From Paenirhizobium naphthalenivorans (GTDB taxonomy: Bacteria > Pseudomonadota > Alphaproteobacteria > Rhizobiales > Rhizobiaceae): a stretch of DNA of 64,000 bases. The position numbers and the translations under genes were made by a program. The notes under the pieces are model-generated. The model was given only the letters and a program-made list of their open reading frames with translations, ran no database searches and was not told the DNA's origin. The stretch covers positions 62,001 through 126,000 of the forward strand of contig NZ_BJZP01000003.1 of the NCBI RefSeq assembly GCF_007992095.1. The letters are read 5' to 3'. Of the stretch, positions 1 to 8,925 are shown piece by piece; the stretch's first letter is position 1, and the number at the start of each line of letters is the position of its first letter.

Positions 1-349
1 CTTTGGCATCCATGGCACAACCCTGGACCGGGATCATCACATGATCGGAAAGCCCGATCGCGGTGGTCACTATGGCGTCACGGGCGCCGGCAAGATCGAT
101 GATGGTGTAGTCCGACGTACGCGACAGTTCACGCAAATGCCCTTGGATCGAGGCGACGGAAACTTCCGAGATCACCTCAATGTTGCGCTGAGGTCCGGAG
201 ATTTCGTACCACTGGGTAATCCAGCGCTGCGGATCGGCATCGAGGATGGCGACACGATAACCTTGGTGAGCGAGTTCGGTCGCAAGCAGCAGGGCGGCAG
301 TGGTCTTGCCGGCGCCGCCCTTGGCATTGGCAAACGAGATAACTGGCAT
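1..349 (-). CDS. ParA/MinD-like P-loop ATPase, C-terminus cut by window edge
   Basis: The first 116 residues are visible, reading from ATG at 349 towards the left edge. They open with [20 protein letters not shown], a deviant Walker A motif (KGGxGKT) typical of ParA/MinD/Soj ATPases, followed by a Walker A' aspartate in the ILDADPQ segment. The family drives partition of plasmids, chromosomes or large protein assemblies; a short ParA relative such as this is often a stand-alone gene. No ParB partner is visible. The start fits the family, whose proteins begin a few residues before the P-loop. The C-terminal half and any neighbour to the left are outside the window, so the cargo cannot be inferred. 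Confidence 0.88.
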   Translation of the reverse strand, partial: MPVISFANAKGGAGKTTAALLLATELAHQGYRVAILDADPQRWITQWYEISGPQRNIEVISEVSVASIQGHLRELSRTSDYTIIDLAGARDAIVTTAIGLSDHVMIPVQGCAMDAK

Positions 350-524
350 GCTTATTCCTCGAAGGGTATGGACCGAGCGCTTCATCGCTCTCGTAGGCAC
401 CCTTGGCTCATGGGTGCCGGTAAATCCATCATTGCTAAACATGGTTAATGAAGTCATAAAGACGCGACGCAAGCGCCTCCCCAAAAATGGCTAGTCTCCC
501 CCGCATCTCGCTGATCCGCATAAC

Positions 525-554
525 AAAAAAGCCCGCGGGAGTATCCCCGCGGGC
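525..554 (-). terminator. Intrinsic terminator after the alcohol dehydrogenase gene
   Basis: A perfect 9-bp stem (GCCCGCGGG at 531-539, CCCGCGGGC at 546-554) with a 6-nt loop is followed on the minus strand by six U residues (A run at 525-530). It lies 27 bp beyond the stop codon of the alcohol dehydrogenase and should end the catabolic operon. Confidence 0.9.
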
Positions 555-580
555 GTTAATGCTTGCAGCTTCGCCAAATC

Positions 581-1726
581 TCAGAAGCAGTCGAGGAACA
601 ATTGCTTGGTATTGTCCAGCGTCATCTCGACCGGGTTCCCGCCGCAGCTCGGATCTTCGATGGCCATGGCGGCCAACTCGTCGATGCGGTCGCTCTTGAT
701 CCCCATGGCGGTCAGGTTCTCCGGAACACCGAGCTCGGCGCGAAGCGACAGCACATAGTCATAGAACCCGTCGAAGCCTCCGGAAATGCCGAGATAGGCT
801 GCAGCGCGGGCGATCTTCTCTTCGATCGCTACCCGGTTGAAACGCAACACCGGCGGCATAACCACGGCATTGGTCATGCCGTGATGGGTATTGTAGACGG
901 CTCCAATCGGATGCGACAACGCGTGGATCGCACCAAGGCCCTTCTGGAAGGCGACGGCGCCCATGGCGGCGGCCGACATCATGTTGGTACGGGCTTCGAT
1001 ATCCGTACCATCCTTGTAGGCGCGCGGCAGGAACTCCTTGACGAGACGCATGCCTTCAAGCGCGATGCCCTGCGACATCGGGTGGTAGAAGGGCGAGGAA
1101 TAGGCCTCGAGGCAATGGGCGAATGCGTCCATGCCGGTGCCCGCCGTTATCATCTTCGGCATGCCGACGGTCAATTCCGGGTCGGCGATGACGACACCGG
1201 GCAAGAATTTCGGATGGAAGATGATTTTCTTCACATGGGTCTGCGAGTTGGTGATGACCGAGGCGCGGCCGACTTCGGAACCGGTGCCTGCGGTGGTGGG
1301 AACAGCGACGATCGGCGCGATGCCATCCGAATTGGCCCTAGTCCACCAGTCACCGATGTCCTCGAAGTCCCAAACCGGGCGCGTCTGTCCGACCATGAAG
1401 GCGACGCACTTGCCAAGGTCGAGGCCCGATCCGCCGCCGAAGGCGACGACACCGTCATGACCGCCGTCCTTGTAGGCTTTGATGCCGGCCTCGAGATTGA
1501 TCTCATTCGGATTCGGATCGACGTCGGCGAAGATCGCCCGGCCGAGGCCGGCCTCTTCCAGGACGTCGAGTGCGCCCTGGGTGATGGCCATGCTGGCAAG
1601 CCCCCGGTCCGTGACCAGCAGCGGCTTTTTCATACCGAGCGACTTGCAGGCGTCCGCCAGTTCCTTGATGCGGCCGCGTCCCATCTTGATGACGGTGGGA
1701 TAGCTCCAGTTTGCGACGATATTCAT
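581..1726 (-). CDS. Iron-containing alcohol dehydrogenase
   Basis: This 381-residue protein is a group III (Fe-type) NAD(P)-dependent alcohol dehydrogenase. The nucleotide-binding motif GGGSGLDLGK lies near residue 98, the PTTAGTGSE motif follows, and the usual metal ligands can be seen (Asp in DPELT, His in DAFAHCLEAY, His in AIHALSHPIG, His in THHGMTNA). I chose ATG 1726 rather than the upstream in-frame start because it overlaps the aldehyde dehydrogenase stop codon by four bases (ATGA), indicating translational coupling. Pairing with an aldehyde dehydrogenase suggests that an alcohol is oxidised to the acid. The substrate is unknown; the context favours a gamma-glutamylated amino alcohol (inference). 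Confidence 0.93.
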   Translation of the reverse strand: MNIVANWSYPTVIKMGRGRIKELADACKSLGMKKPLLVTDRGLASMAITQGALDVLEEAGLGRAIFADVDPNPNEINLEAGIKAYKDGGHDGVVAFGGGSGLDLGKCVAFMVGQTRPVWDFEDIGDWWTRANSDGIAPIVAVPTTAGTGSEVGRASVITNSQTHVKKIIFHPKFLPGVVIADPELTVGMPKMITAGTGMDAFAHCLEAYSSPFYHPMSQGIALEGMRLVKEFLPRAYKDGTDIEARTNMMSAAAMGAVAFQKGLGAIHALSHPIGAVYNTHHGMTNAVVMPPVLRFNRVAIEEKIARAAAYLGISGGFDGFYDYVLSLRAELGVPENLTAMGIKSDRIDELAAMAIEDPSCGGNPVEMTLDNTKQLFLDCF

Positions 1727-3108
1727 TTCGTGACTTTCTTGAGGTGGTAGGATTTCGGGCGGGTGAGGTTCTGGAAGCCAAGGACCGAGAGCGAGCCGCC
1801 CTTGCCGGTCTCCTTGCAGCCGGTCCAGCAGAGCGCCGGGTCGAGATAGTCGGCACGGTTCATGAACACGGTTCCGGTCTCGATGTCGCGGCCGATGCGC
1901 GCGGCCCGCTCGGCATCCTGCGTCCACAGCGATGCGGTCAGGCCATAGGGGCTGTCGTTCATCAGCGCGAGCGCTTCCTCATCGTTCTTGACCTTCATGA
2001 TCCCGACGGCAGGGCCGAAGGTCTCGTCCTTCATGAACGACATGGAATGATCGACGTTCACCAGGATCTGCGGCATCAGATAAGCGTGGCCGTCGTCCTG
2101 CGGGAAGAGCTTCGGATCAACCAGCGTCTTGGCGCCCTTGGCGACGGCGGCGGCGATCTGCTCGCGCACATGCGCGGCGAAACGACGGTGCGCCATCGGG
2201 CCGAGCGTGGTTTCCGGATCGAGCGGATTGCCGAGCTTGTAGTTCGAGACCCAGGCGACCGACTTCTCGACGAAGGCGTCGTAGAGGTTCTCGTTCACAT
2301 AGATGCGCTCGATGCCGCAACAGCATTGTCCGGAATTATAGGTGGCGGCATCCATCAGCGTGTCGACGGCGGCATCGAGATCGGCGTCCTCCATCACATA
2401 GCCCGGATCCTTGCCTCCGAGCTCCAGTCCCAACCCGGCAAAAGTGCCGGCGGCGGCGCGCTCGATCGACCGGCCGCCTTCGACCGAACCGGTGAAGTTG
2501 ATGAAGTCGAAACTGCCGGTGGCGATCAGCGCGGAGGTGGTCGCGTGGTCGAGGAAAAGGTTGACGAAAACGTCATCGGGAATGCCGGCCTCGACGAAGG
2601 CACGCACCATGCGCTCACCGACCAGAAGGGTCTGCGTGGCGTGCTTGATGACAACGGTATTACCGGCCATCAGGGCGGGCGCCACCGTGTTGATTGCCGT
2701 CATATAGGGATAGTTCCACGGCGCGATGACAAAGACCACGCCCTGCGGCTCGCGCTCGATGCGGCGCTCAAACGAGGCACTCTCTTCGATGACGAGCGGC
2801 TTCAGCGCATCAGCGGCGATAGAGGCCACGTAGTTGGAGCGCTCGTTGAATCCCTTGAATTCACCGCCATAGCGGACCGGGCGGCCCATCATGTGGGCGA
2901 GTTCCGGCACGACCTCATCAGACATCTCGTTGAGACGGGCAACGCCCTTCATCACGAGTTGGACACGCTCTTCCAGCGGGCGGCGCGCCCAGGCCTTCTG
3001 CGCCTTGCGGGCACGGCCGATGGCCTCGGCCGCTGCGTCCAGCGACATGGCCGGGCGCTCGGCGTACACCGATTGATCAATCGGCGAAATACATTGGATC
3101 ATCGTCAT
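1723..3108 (-). CDS. NAD(P)-dependent aldehyde dehydrogenase
   Basis: This 461-residue member of the aldehyde dehydrogenase superfamily has the substrate glutamate in LELGGKDP and the catalytic cysteine in the segment NSGQCCCGIERIYV (three consecutive Cys). Late in the protein, DETFGPAVGIMKV is the conserved nucleotide-contact motif. ATG 3108 is preferred because an AAGGAG ribosome-binding site lies nine bases upstream; TTG 3114 and ATG 3102 are alternatives. It is coupled by a 4-bp overlap to the Fe-type alcohol dehydrogenase and lies 259 bp after the glutamine-synthetase-like gene. The likely role is oxidation of the aldehyde released by the alcohol dehydrogenase; exact substrate not determinable. 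Confidence 0.93.
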   Translation of the reverse strand: MTMIQCISPIDQSVYAERPAMSLDAAAEAIGRARKAQKAWARRPLEERVQLVMKGVARLNEMSDEVVPELAHMMGRPVRYGGEFKGFNERSNYVASIAADALKPLVIEESASFERRIEREPQGVVFVIAPWNYPYMTAINTVAPALMAGNTVVIKHATQTLLVGERMVRAFVEAGIPDDVFVNLFLDHATTSALIATGSFDFINFTGSVEGGRSIERAAAGTFAGLGLELGGKDPGYVMEDADLDAAVDTLMDAATYNSGQCCCGIERIYVNENLYDAFVEKSVAWVSNYKLGNPLDPETTLGPMAHRRFAAHVREQIAAAVAKGAKTLVDPKLFPQDDGHAYLMPQILVNVDHSMSFMKDETFGPAVGIMKVKNDEEALALMNDSPYGLTASLWTQDAERAARIGRDIETGTVFMNRADYLDPALCWTGCKETGKGGSLSVLGFQNLTRPKSYHLKKVTK

Positions 3109-3367
3109 TCTCAATCACTCCTTCAGCCCTTGGGCCAGTACTTCGGCACGATCCGCTGCGCCGGCCGATAGTGCCCGGCGGCGGATGATGCGAAAATCCT
3201 CTCGCGAGTGGGGACGCATCAAGGCCCCCGCTTCAGCGCAACCGCCCGAAACTCGCGATTTCGGGAGGCTCCGCGCCATTCTATTGTGGTTTCCGCAGCT
3301 CGCCTATGGCCCGACCGGTTCCCAACCACTTTCTTGCCGCGACCTTGTGAAGCGGCGCCAAGCTGGC

Positions 3368-4738
3368 TCAAGCCCGTTCGAACCCTCTCGCCACCTCCCA
3401 GTCGGTAATCTTGCGGTCGTATTCCTCCTGCTCCCATTCGGCGGCCCGTACATAGTGATCGACGACGTCGTTGCCGAAGGCCTCACGCAGCATGGCCGAA
3501 CCGCTCAGCGCGACGGCGGCCGAACGCAGCGTGCGCGGGATCTCGCGGACCTCGCGGGCGCCATAGGCGTCACCGACGAAGGCCGGCTCCAGTTCCAGCT
3601 TGCGCTCGATGCCGCCGATACCGGCGGCGATCAGCGCCGCCATGGCGAGATAAGGATTGAGATCGGAGCCACCGACGCGGCATTCGACACGAATGGCCTT
3701 GCTGTTTTCACCGCACAGCCGGTAGCCGGCGGTGCGATTGTCCTTAGACCAGATCGCCTTGGTCGGCGCGAAAGTACCTGCCATGAAGCGCTTGTAGGAG
3801 TTGATATAAGGTGCGAGGAAATAGGTGATCTCGCTGGCATGCGCCAGCAAGCCGGCCATGTAGTGTTTCATCGTCACCGACATGCCGTGGTCGCCGTTTT
3901 CATCGAAGAACAGCGGCGTCCCGCCATCGGCCGACCACAGCGACTGGTGGATGTGCGATGAGGAGCCGGAGGCGTCATAGTGCCACTTGGCAAGGAAGGT
4001 GATCGCCTTTCCGCGCTGCCAGGCGATTTCCTTGCAGGCGTTCTTGATGATCACATGGCGGTCGGCCATGGTCAGCGCGTCGGCATAGCGCACATTGACC
4101 TCGGCCTGACCGGCTGAGGCCTCGCCCTTGGTGTTCTCGACAGGAATGCCCGCCCCCTGCAGCCCGTTGCGGATCGCCCGCATCACGTCCTCTTCCTTGG
4201 TCGTCTGGAAGATGTGGTAGTCCTCGTTATAGCCGGAGGAGAGCTGCAGGTCGCGATAGCCCGAGGCACGCGCATCGTCATAGGTCTGGTCGAACAGGAA
4301 GAACTCCAGTTCTGTGGCCATGAAGGCCTTCAGGCCCATCGCCTCCAGCCGCTTCACCTGTTTCTTCAGGATGGCGCGCGGCGAATGGGGAATGTCTTCG
4401 TGGGTGTGGTGGTCAAGCACGTCGCAAAGCACCAGTGCCGTGCCCTCAAGCCACGGCACGCGGCGCAACGTCGAAAGGTCGGGCTTCAAGGCATAGTCGC
4501 CGTAGCCCTTTTCCCAACTCGTCGCCTTGTAGCCAGGCACAGTCTCCATCTCCATGTCGGTCGCCAGCAGATAGTTGCAGCTATGCGTTTCCTTGTAGCC
4601 GCTATCGACAAAGAACTGCGCATGGAACCGCTTGCCCATGAGGCGGCCCTGCATGTCGACCATGCAAGCCAGAACGGTGTCGATGCGGCCTTCGGCAACA
4701 TCCTTCTTGAGTTCGTCAAATGTATAGTGCGCAGACAT
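3368..4738 (-). CDS. Glutamine synthetase family protein, probable gamma-glutamylamide ligase
   Basis: This 456-residue protein has the GS fold signatures: an N-terminal beta-Grasp region, an ATELEFFLFD metal-binding segment, EASAGQAEVN, the ATP-site segment SGSSSHIHQSLW, and RVECRVGGSDLNPYLA near the C-terminus. Enzymes of this branch (PuuA, GlnT-type, IpuC) ligate glutamate to an amine rather than to ammonia. Its position between a TRAP importer and two dehydrogenases supports a role in a gamma-glutamylated amine or amino alcohol pathway, not in ammonia assimilation. The match to IpuC/PuuA-like function is inference from family and context. The start has an AGGAT ribosome-binding site. Confidence 0.9.
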   Translation of the reverse strand: MSAHYTFDELKKDVAEGRIDTVLACMVDMQGRLMGKRFHAQFFVDSGYKETHSCNYLLATDMEMETVPGYKATSWEKGYGDYALKPDLSTLRRVPWLEGTALVLCDVLDHHTHEDIPHSPRAILKKQVKRLEAMGLKAFMATELEFFLFDQTYDDARASGYRDLQLSSGYNEDYHIFQTTKEEDVMRAIRNGLQGAGIPVENTKGEASAGQAEVNVRYADALTMADRHVIIKNACKEIAWQRGKAITFLAKWHYDASGSSSHIHQSLWSADGGTPLFFDENGDHGMSVTMKHYMAGLLAHASEITYFLAPYINSYKRFMAGTFAPTKAIWSKDNRTAGYRLCGENSKAIRVECRVGGSDLNPYLAMAALIAAGIGGIERKLELEPAFVGDAYGAREVREIPRTLRSAAVALSGSAMLREAFGNDVVDHYVRAAEWEQEEYDRKITDWEVARGFERA

Positions 4739-4789
4739 CGGTCTATCCTGACAGGCAGCGTTTCGAGCCCTATGATTTTTTAAGAGACT

Positions 4790-4818
4790 GTCCGGGACGC
4801 CAAGAGGGCGCCCCGGAC
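4790..4818 (-). terminator. Strong hairpin between the TRAP binding protein and GS-like genes
   Basis: GTCCGGGACGCC at 4790-4801 pairs with GGGCGCCCCGGAC at 4806-4818 around a 4-nt loop with one bulge. No U tract follows on the minus strand, so it is more likely a partial terminator or an RNA-stabilising element for the abundant binding-protein mRNA than a complete stop. Confidence 0.5.
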
Positions 4819-4849
4819 CGCTTATTCAGACTGCTACCAGTCCATCGGA

Positions 4850-5893
4850 TCAACGGTAAGGCGAACCCGCCTTTTCCATGACCGCCTGATAGTCCTTCAG
4901 GATCTTGACGACCTTGGCATTGCGCTCGCTCTGGGCGGCGATTTCATCCCAGAACGCGTAGGCCTTCTCTTCAACCGTCTTCCACTCTTCCGCGGGAATG
5001 GTGGTCAGCTCCAGCGAACTGCCGCCGGCGCGAAGGGATGCTTCACCGCCCCAATACCAATGCAGGCGACGATAATGCGACGAATCCATGCAGACTCTCC
5101 ACAGCTGCTGCAGGTGCTCAGGCACCTCCTTCCAGCGATCGCCATTGGCAAAGAACGAACCGCACCACCCGCCGGAAATATTATTGGTCAGGAAGTACTT
5201 CGTCACTTCTTCCCAGCCCGAGGTTTTCATTTCGGTGATGCCGGACCAGGCAATCGCATCGATTTCGCCGGTCTGCATCGCCACCGGCACATCCTCGAAT
5301 GGAATTGTCACCGGCACAACGCCGAACTGCGTCAGGAACTTGCCGGCGGTCGGGAACGTGAAGACGCGCAGGCCTTTGAGGTCTTCCAGGCTCTTGATCG
5401 GCTTGTTGGTCGAGAAATTGCACGGATCCCATGCGCCAGCCGAAAGCCACTTCACACCAACTTCATCATATGCCTCCTCCCAGATCTTATCGAGACCGTA
5501 CTGGTAGAAAAGCGTCGGCACATCGAGGCTGAAGCGCGAGGCGAAGGGGAAGTAGCCGCCGAACACCTTGATATCGACCGGCGAGTTCATCGAGTCATCA
5601 TCCGATTGAACGGCATCGATCGTGCCGGCCTGCATGGCGCGAAACAATTCGCCCGTCGGCACAAGCTGGTCGGCGGTGTAGAGCTCGATTTCCATCTCGC
5701 CATTGGCGGCCTTGTTGAAGGCATTGACGCATGGCCGCACGACTTCCTCGGCAAGTGCGGCGCCGGCATAGGTCTGCAAACGCCAGGTAATCTTCTTGTC
5801 CTGCGCCTTGACGTAAGGTGCTGCGAGCATTGCCGGGCCAGCGGCTGCAGCCGCAATGCCGGCATTCTTCAGGAAATTTCTTCTGTTGGTCAT
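4850..5893 (-). CDS. TRAP transporter substrate-binding protein (DctP family)
   Basis: This 347-residue periplasmic protein begins with a twin-arginine-like signal (NRRNFLK, then an Ala-rich core ending in KAQ at about residue 31). It contains DctP-family features: a GELFRAMQAGTIDA segment near residue 85, DLKGLRVFTF, and the MQTGEIDAIAWSG segment. Its acidic and aromatic composition and length are normal for TRAP binding proteins. It captures the substrate for the DctQM permeases encoded immediately upstream. DctP proteins with Tat signals usually fold before export. A ribosome-binding site (GGAAAGAGGG region) precedes the ATG. Substrate unknown; an organic acid-like or zwitterionic molecule is expected from the family. 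Confidence 0.93.
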   Translation of the reverse strand: MTNRRNFLKNAGIAAAAAGPAMLAAPYVKAQDKKITWRLQTYAGAALAEEVVRPCVNAFNKAANGEMEIELYTADQLVPTGELFRAMQAGTIDAVQSDDDSMNSPVDIKVFGGYFPFASRFSLDVPTLFYQYGLDKIWEEAYDEVGVKWLSAGAWDPCNFSTNKPIKSLEDLKGLRVFTFPTAGKFLTQFGVVPVTIPFEDVPVAMQTGEIDAIAWSGITEMKTSGWEEVTKYFLTNNISGGWCGSFFANGDRWKEVPEHLQQLWRVCMDSSHYRRLHWYWGGEASLRAGGSSLELTTIPAEEWKTVEEKAYAFWDEIAAQSERNAKVVKILKDYQAVMEKAGSPYR

Positions 5894-6012
5894 GTTCGTT
5901 TCCCTCTTTCCGTTGGTTCTTTGCGACGCTCCCCGACGACCACATCGTCATCGGCGGGAAACCTCCATTTTCCGGGTCCGTATGGCGAACCTCGTTTTCA
6001 ATTGTCGTTCTG

Positions 6013-7338
6013 CTAACCCTTCACATAGACATGCGCGGGCAACCACGTCGCGATCTCAGGAAATGCCATGATGATGGCGAGGCCAACCAGCATGATCGCT
6101 ACGAAGGGCACGATGGAACGGTAGATATCGACCAGCGTGATTTCCGGCGGCGCCATGGCCCGCATCAGGAAAAGATTATAGCCGAAGGGCGGCGTCATAT
6201 AGGCGACCTGGCAGGTGATCGTGTAGAGCACGCCGTACCAGATCAGGTCGAAGCCGAGCTTGCCGACCAGCGGGATATAGAGCGGCGCGACGATCACCAG
6301 CATGGCCGTGTCATCAAGGAAAGTGCCCATGATCAGATAGGAGATCTGCATCATGATCAGGATCTGCCAGGGACTCATCCCCAGTTCGTCAACCAGCAGG
6401 TGCTCGATCGCCTTGACGGCGCCGAGCCCGTCGAACACCGCGCCAAAGCAGAGCGCAGCCAGAATGATCCACATGAACATGCAGGAGATGCCGAGCGTTT
6501 GTTCGAGCACGCGGTTCCACATCGCCCAGTTCAGCCGCCCCTTGATCGCAGCCGCCGCCAGTGCCGACAGCGCTCCGACGGCCGAGCTCTCGACCAGGCT
6601 GGTGACGCCCATGACGAAGAGCCCCATCATCAGGAAGAAGATCACGAACGGCAGGATGCCGGCACGCAGCAGCTTCAACTTCTCGACCAAAGGCATATTA
6701 CGCTCTTCCTTCGGTAGAGCCGGCCCCAGGGAAGGATTGATCTTGCAGCGAATGACGATGTAGACAACGAACAAGAAGGCGAGCAGCAATCCCGGAAACA
6801 CCCCGGCGATCCAGAGCTTGCCGACCGGCTGTCGGGCAATCATGCCATAGAGCACCAACACGACACTGGGCGGCACCAGGATGCCGAGCGAGCTGCCCGC
6901 CTGGATAACACCGGACACCATGATCTTGTCGTAGCCGCGCTTGAGCAATTCAGGCAGCGCGATCGTGGCGCCGATGGCCATGCCCGCGACGGACAGTCCG
7001 TTCATCGCCGAAATCACCACCATCAGACCGATGGTGCCGACGGCCAGCCCGCCCGGCAAACCACCCATCCAGACGTGGAAGGCCTTATAGAGATCCTCGG
7101 CGATGCCGGATTCCGACAGCATGTAGCCCATGAAGATGAACAGCGGCAGCGTCAGCAGCGGATACCACTTCATCAGCTTCATGCCGGCCGAGAAGCCAAG
7201 CTCGAAGCCGCCATTGCCCCAGAGAACGGCAGCCGCCACGACGCCGACGAATCCGATCGCGGCAAACACCCGCTGCCCCGTCAGCATCGACATCATCATC
7301 GACGAGAACATCAAAAGGGCGATCATTTCATAGCTCAT
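6013..7338 (-). CDS. TRAP transporter large permease (DctM family)
   Basis: This 441-residue integral membrane protein has about 12 hydrophobic segments and the typical DctM motifs: PLFIFMGYMLSESG near residue 60, PPSVVLVLYG near residue 160, a DDTAMLVIVAPLY segment in the second half and QVAYMTPPFGYNLF near the C-terminus. DctM carries the sodium-driven translocation path of TRAP importers. It overlaps the small permease gene by four bases (start 7338, partner stop 7335), so the two are translationally coupled. A 119-bp gap separates it from the binding protein, which is on the same transcript. Confidence 0.94.
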   Translation of the reverse strand: MSYEMIALLMFSSMMMSMLTGQRVFAAIGFVGVVAAAVLWGNGGFELGFSAGMKLMKWYPLLTLPLFIFMGYMLSESGIAEDLYKAFHVWMGGLPGGLAVGTIGLMVVISAMNGLSVAGMAIGATIALPELLKRGYDKIMVSGVIQAGSSLGILVPPSVVLVLYGMIARQPVGKLWIAGVFPGLLLAFLFVVYIVIRCKINPSLGPALPKEERNMPLVEKLKLLRAGILPFVIFFLMMGLFVMGVTSLVESSAVGALSALAAAAIKGRLNWAMWNRVLEQTLGISCMFMWIILAALCFGAVFDGLGAVKAIEHLLVDELGMSPWQILIMMQISYLIMGTFLDDTAMLVIVAPLYIPLVGKLGFDLIWYGVLYTITCQVAYMTPPFGYNLFLMRAMAPPEITLVDIYRSIVPFVAIMLVGLAIIMAFPEIATWLPAHVYVKG

Positions 7339-7844
7339 GCAAGCGGCCTCCCCATGGCGACGGCAAGGTCCTTGAAGAATATGGAGGTCGCCTGCAGGAA
7401 GGTGAGCGCAATGCCGATCACCATGACGATCTTGACCGGCGCCATATAGGGCGACCAGGAGGAATAGCTGGTCTCTGTATATTGCAGCGCATAGGCCGTG
7501 CTCGAGATGCCACCATATAGAAGGAAAAACAGATAGACGAAGAGCATCATGATGGTCACGGCATCGACCGCCGCCTTGGTCCGAGGCGACCAGCGACCAT
7601 AGATCAGATCCATGCGCACATGGCTGTCCAGTTGCAGCGAATAGGCGCCGCCGAGGAGATAATAACCGGCCATGACGAACTGCGCCATTTCAAGCGTCCA
7701 ATGCGCAGGAAGGAACATCGTCTTCGAGATCGACGAATAGAGCAGGATGCCCATCATCACGAAAATACCGTACATGACGATACGGCCGACGCGACGATTG
7801 AAGGCGTCGACCACGTGCACGTAAGTCTTGATCGCATCAGGCAT
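7335..7844 (-). CDS. TRAP transporter small permease (DctQ family)
   Basis: This 169-residue protein has four predicted membrane segments, with the family's characteristic positions: a first segment after residue 18, a second near residue 50 (FVMAGYYLLGGAYSL), then the loop SHVRMDLIYGRWSPRTK, which matches the conserved HVRVDL-like DctQ signature. DctQ is the obligate small membrane partner of DctM. It heads the transporter part of the operon, 123 bp after the amidohydrolase gene. Confidence 0.93.
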   Translation of the reverse strand: MPDAIKTYVHVVDAFNRRVGRIVMYGIFVMMGILLYSSISKTMFLPAHWTLEMAQFVMAGYYLLGGAYSLQLDSHVRMDLIYGRWSPRTKAAVDAVTIMMLFVYLFFLLYGGISSTAYALQYTETSYSSWSPYMAPVKIVMVIGIALTFLQATSIFFKDLAVAMGRPLA

Positions 7845-7967
7845 GTCTGCCGCCTCCGTCGGTCATGCACGCCATCGCAGAACAATGCGGCGCAACTTTC
7901 CTGTTTCGTCGTATCGGCATGCGTTCCCCTTTTTATGTAGCCGTGCCCCGCTCCGGCACTGTGACCT

Positions 7968-8741
7968 TCAGGACGAAAGCGCCTCCAAACCAGCTCGCAG
8001 CAGCCCCGCCAGATAATCGGCCACCGCCCGCTCGCCATTCTCGTCCCGTATGAGATCGTTCCTGACCTCGATCATCACGTTCAAGTGCCCGCCGGGCAAG
8101 GCGTGCAGCCGCAGACTATGGGTAACGCCGTCTTCCGGTCCATAGGGCTCGTTGCGCGCTGCCCGAAAAGGCCCGCCGCCGGCGGCCGACAGCATCTCAT
8201 CGGCCAGACGGCTGTCCGCGTCATGCAGGATACCAATCTCGACCTCGCGCTGCTTTCCCATATAAATCGGGGTAAAGCTGTGCACTGTGACGACGACGGT
8301 CTTCCGGCCCTGCGCCTGCCGCTCGGCAAGAATGCCGGAGATCCGGTCATGAAACGGTATGTAGAGTGCCGCAGTGCGGGCATAACGCTCGGCGGGCGAA
8401 AGGTCACGATTGCCCGGAATGTCGTAGATCTCACTTTTGTCCGGCATGGCGGCCGGCGATTCCGGAGGACGATTGCAGTCGTAGACGAGCCGGGAAAAAC
8501 ACTGGTGCACCAGCGTTCCGTCGAGCAGCGCGCTGAGCCGCCGCGCCACGGCGAGCGCGCCCGGATCCCAGACGATGTGACTGACCAGCGCATCGGCATC
8601 AAGGCCGAGATTGCCGGCTCGCTCAGGCATGCGATGCGACGCGTGCTCGCAGACGAAGAGGCAGGTACCTCCCCCCTCCGGATTGTCGACGGCAACGGCT
8701 TTGCCGTCCGCCTCAGTCAGTATGTCCGACCTCAACAGCAT
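7968..8741 (-). CDS. N-formylglutamate amidohydrolase family protein
   Basis: This 257-residue protein has the family's motifs: CEHASHRMPE near residue 31 (metal-binding His/Glu), HIVWDPGA, LVYDCNRPPES, VTVHSFTPIYMG and a C-terminal VMIEVRNDLI segment with the last metal-site Glu. HutG-type enzymes hydrolyse N-formyl-L-glutamate to formate and glutamate, but there are no other hut genes here. As the first gene of the TRAP / GS-like / dehydrogenase cluster, it is a candidate for the hydrolase that releases glutamate from a gamma-glutamyl intermediate (inference). The alternative is a general amidohydrolase unrelated to the pathway. Confidence 0.9.
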   Translation of the reverse strand: MLLRSDILTEADGKAVAVDNPEGGGTCLFVCEHASHRMPERAGNLGLDADALVSHIVWDPGALAVARRLSALLDGTLVHQCFSRLVYDCNRPPESPAAMPDKSEIYDIPGNRDLSPAERYARTAALYIPFHDRISGILAERQAQGRKTVVVTVHSFTPIYMGKQREVEIGILHDADSRLADEMLSAAGGGPFRAARNEPYGPEDGVTHSLRLHALPGGHLNVMIEVRNDLIRDENGERAVADYLAGLLRAGLEALSS

Positions 8742-8802
8742 GCGGAACTCCCCCCGCGCCTTTTACGGCAGCTTATGTCATTGCGAAGAGAATTCTTCAC
8801 GA

Positions 8803-8841
8803 TGAAGAGACTGTCAACCGGGTTGTGAAAGTTTCTCTTCA
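8803..8841. promoter_or_regulatory. Candidate RpiR operator: inverted repeat in the divergent promoter region
   Basis: TGAAGAGA at 8803-8810 is mirrored by TCTCTTCA at 8834-8841. A related GAAGAG...TTCTTC element lies just to the left (8785-8798). The repeat lies between the divergent amidohydrolase and RpiR genes and overlaps a minus-strand TTGACA (8812-8817) that could serve the catabolic operon. An autoregulated local RpiR operator is the simplest reading, unproven. Confidence 0.5.
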
Positions 8842-8850
8842 ATTTGCGCA

Positions 8851-8879
8851 TTGACAGAATTGTGACAGCCAAGTTTAAA
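8851..8879 (+). promoter_or_regulatory. Sigma70-type promoter for the RpiR gene
   Basis: TTGACA at 8851-8856 and TTTAAA at 8874-8879 are separated by exactly 17 bp, about 47 bp upstream of the TTG start codon. Confidence 0.65.
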
Positions 8880-8925
8880 TTCGGCATAGACCGGCAAAAG
8901 ATCGGTCCAAGGGGAAAATCAGATC

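Noticed and set aside
3245-3265. CCCGAAA / TTTCGGG hairpin as a terminator after the GS-like gene
   Set aside because: Only seven base pairs, partly AU, with no U tract in the direction of transcription.
3115-3367. Possible remnant of a gene between the GS-like and aldehyde dehydrogenase genes, ending in RIVPKYWPKG
   Set aside because: The frame is only 31 codons after a stop and lacks a start; the sequence is interesting but too short to support a gene.
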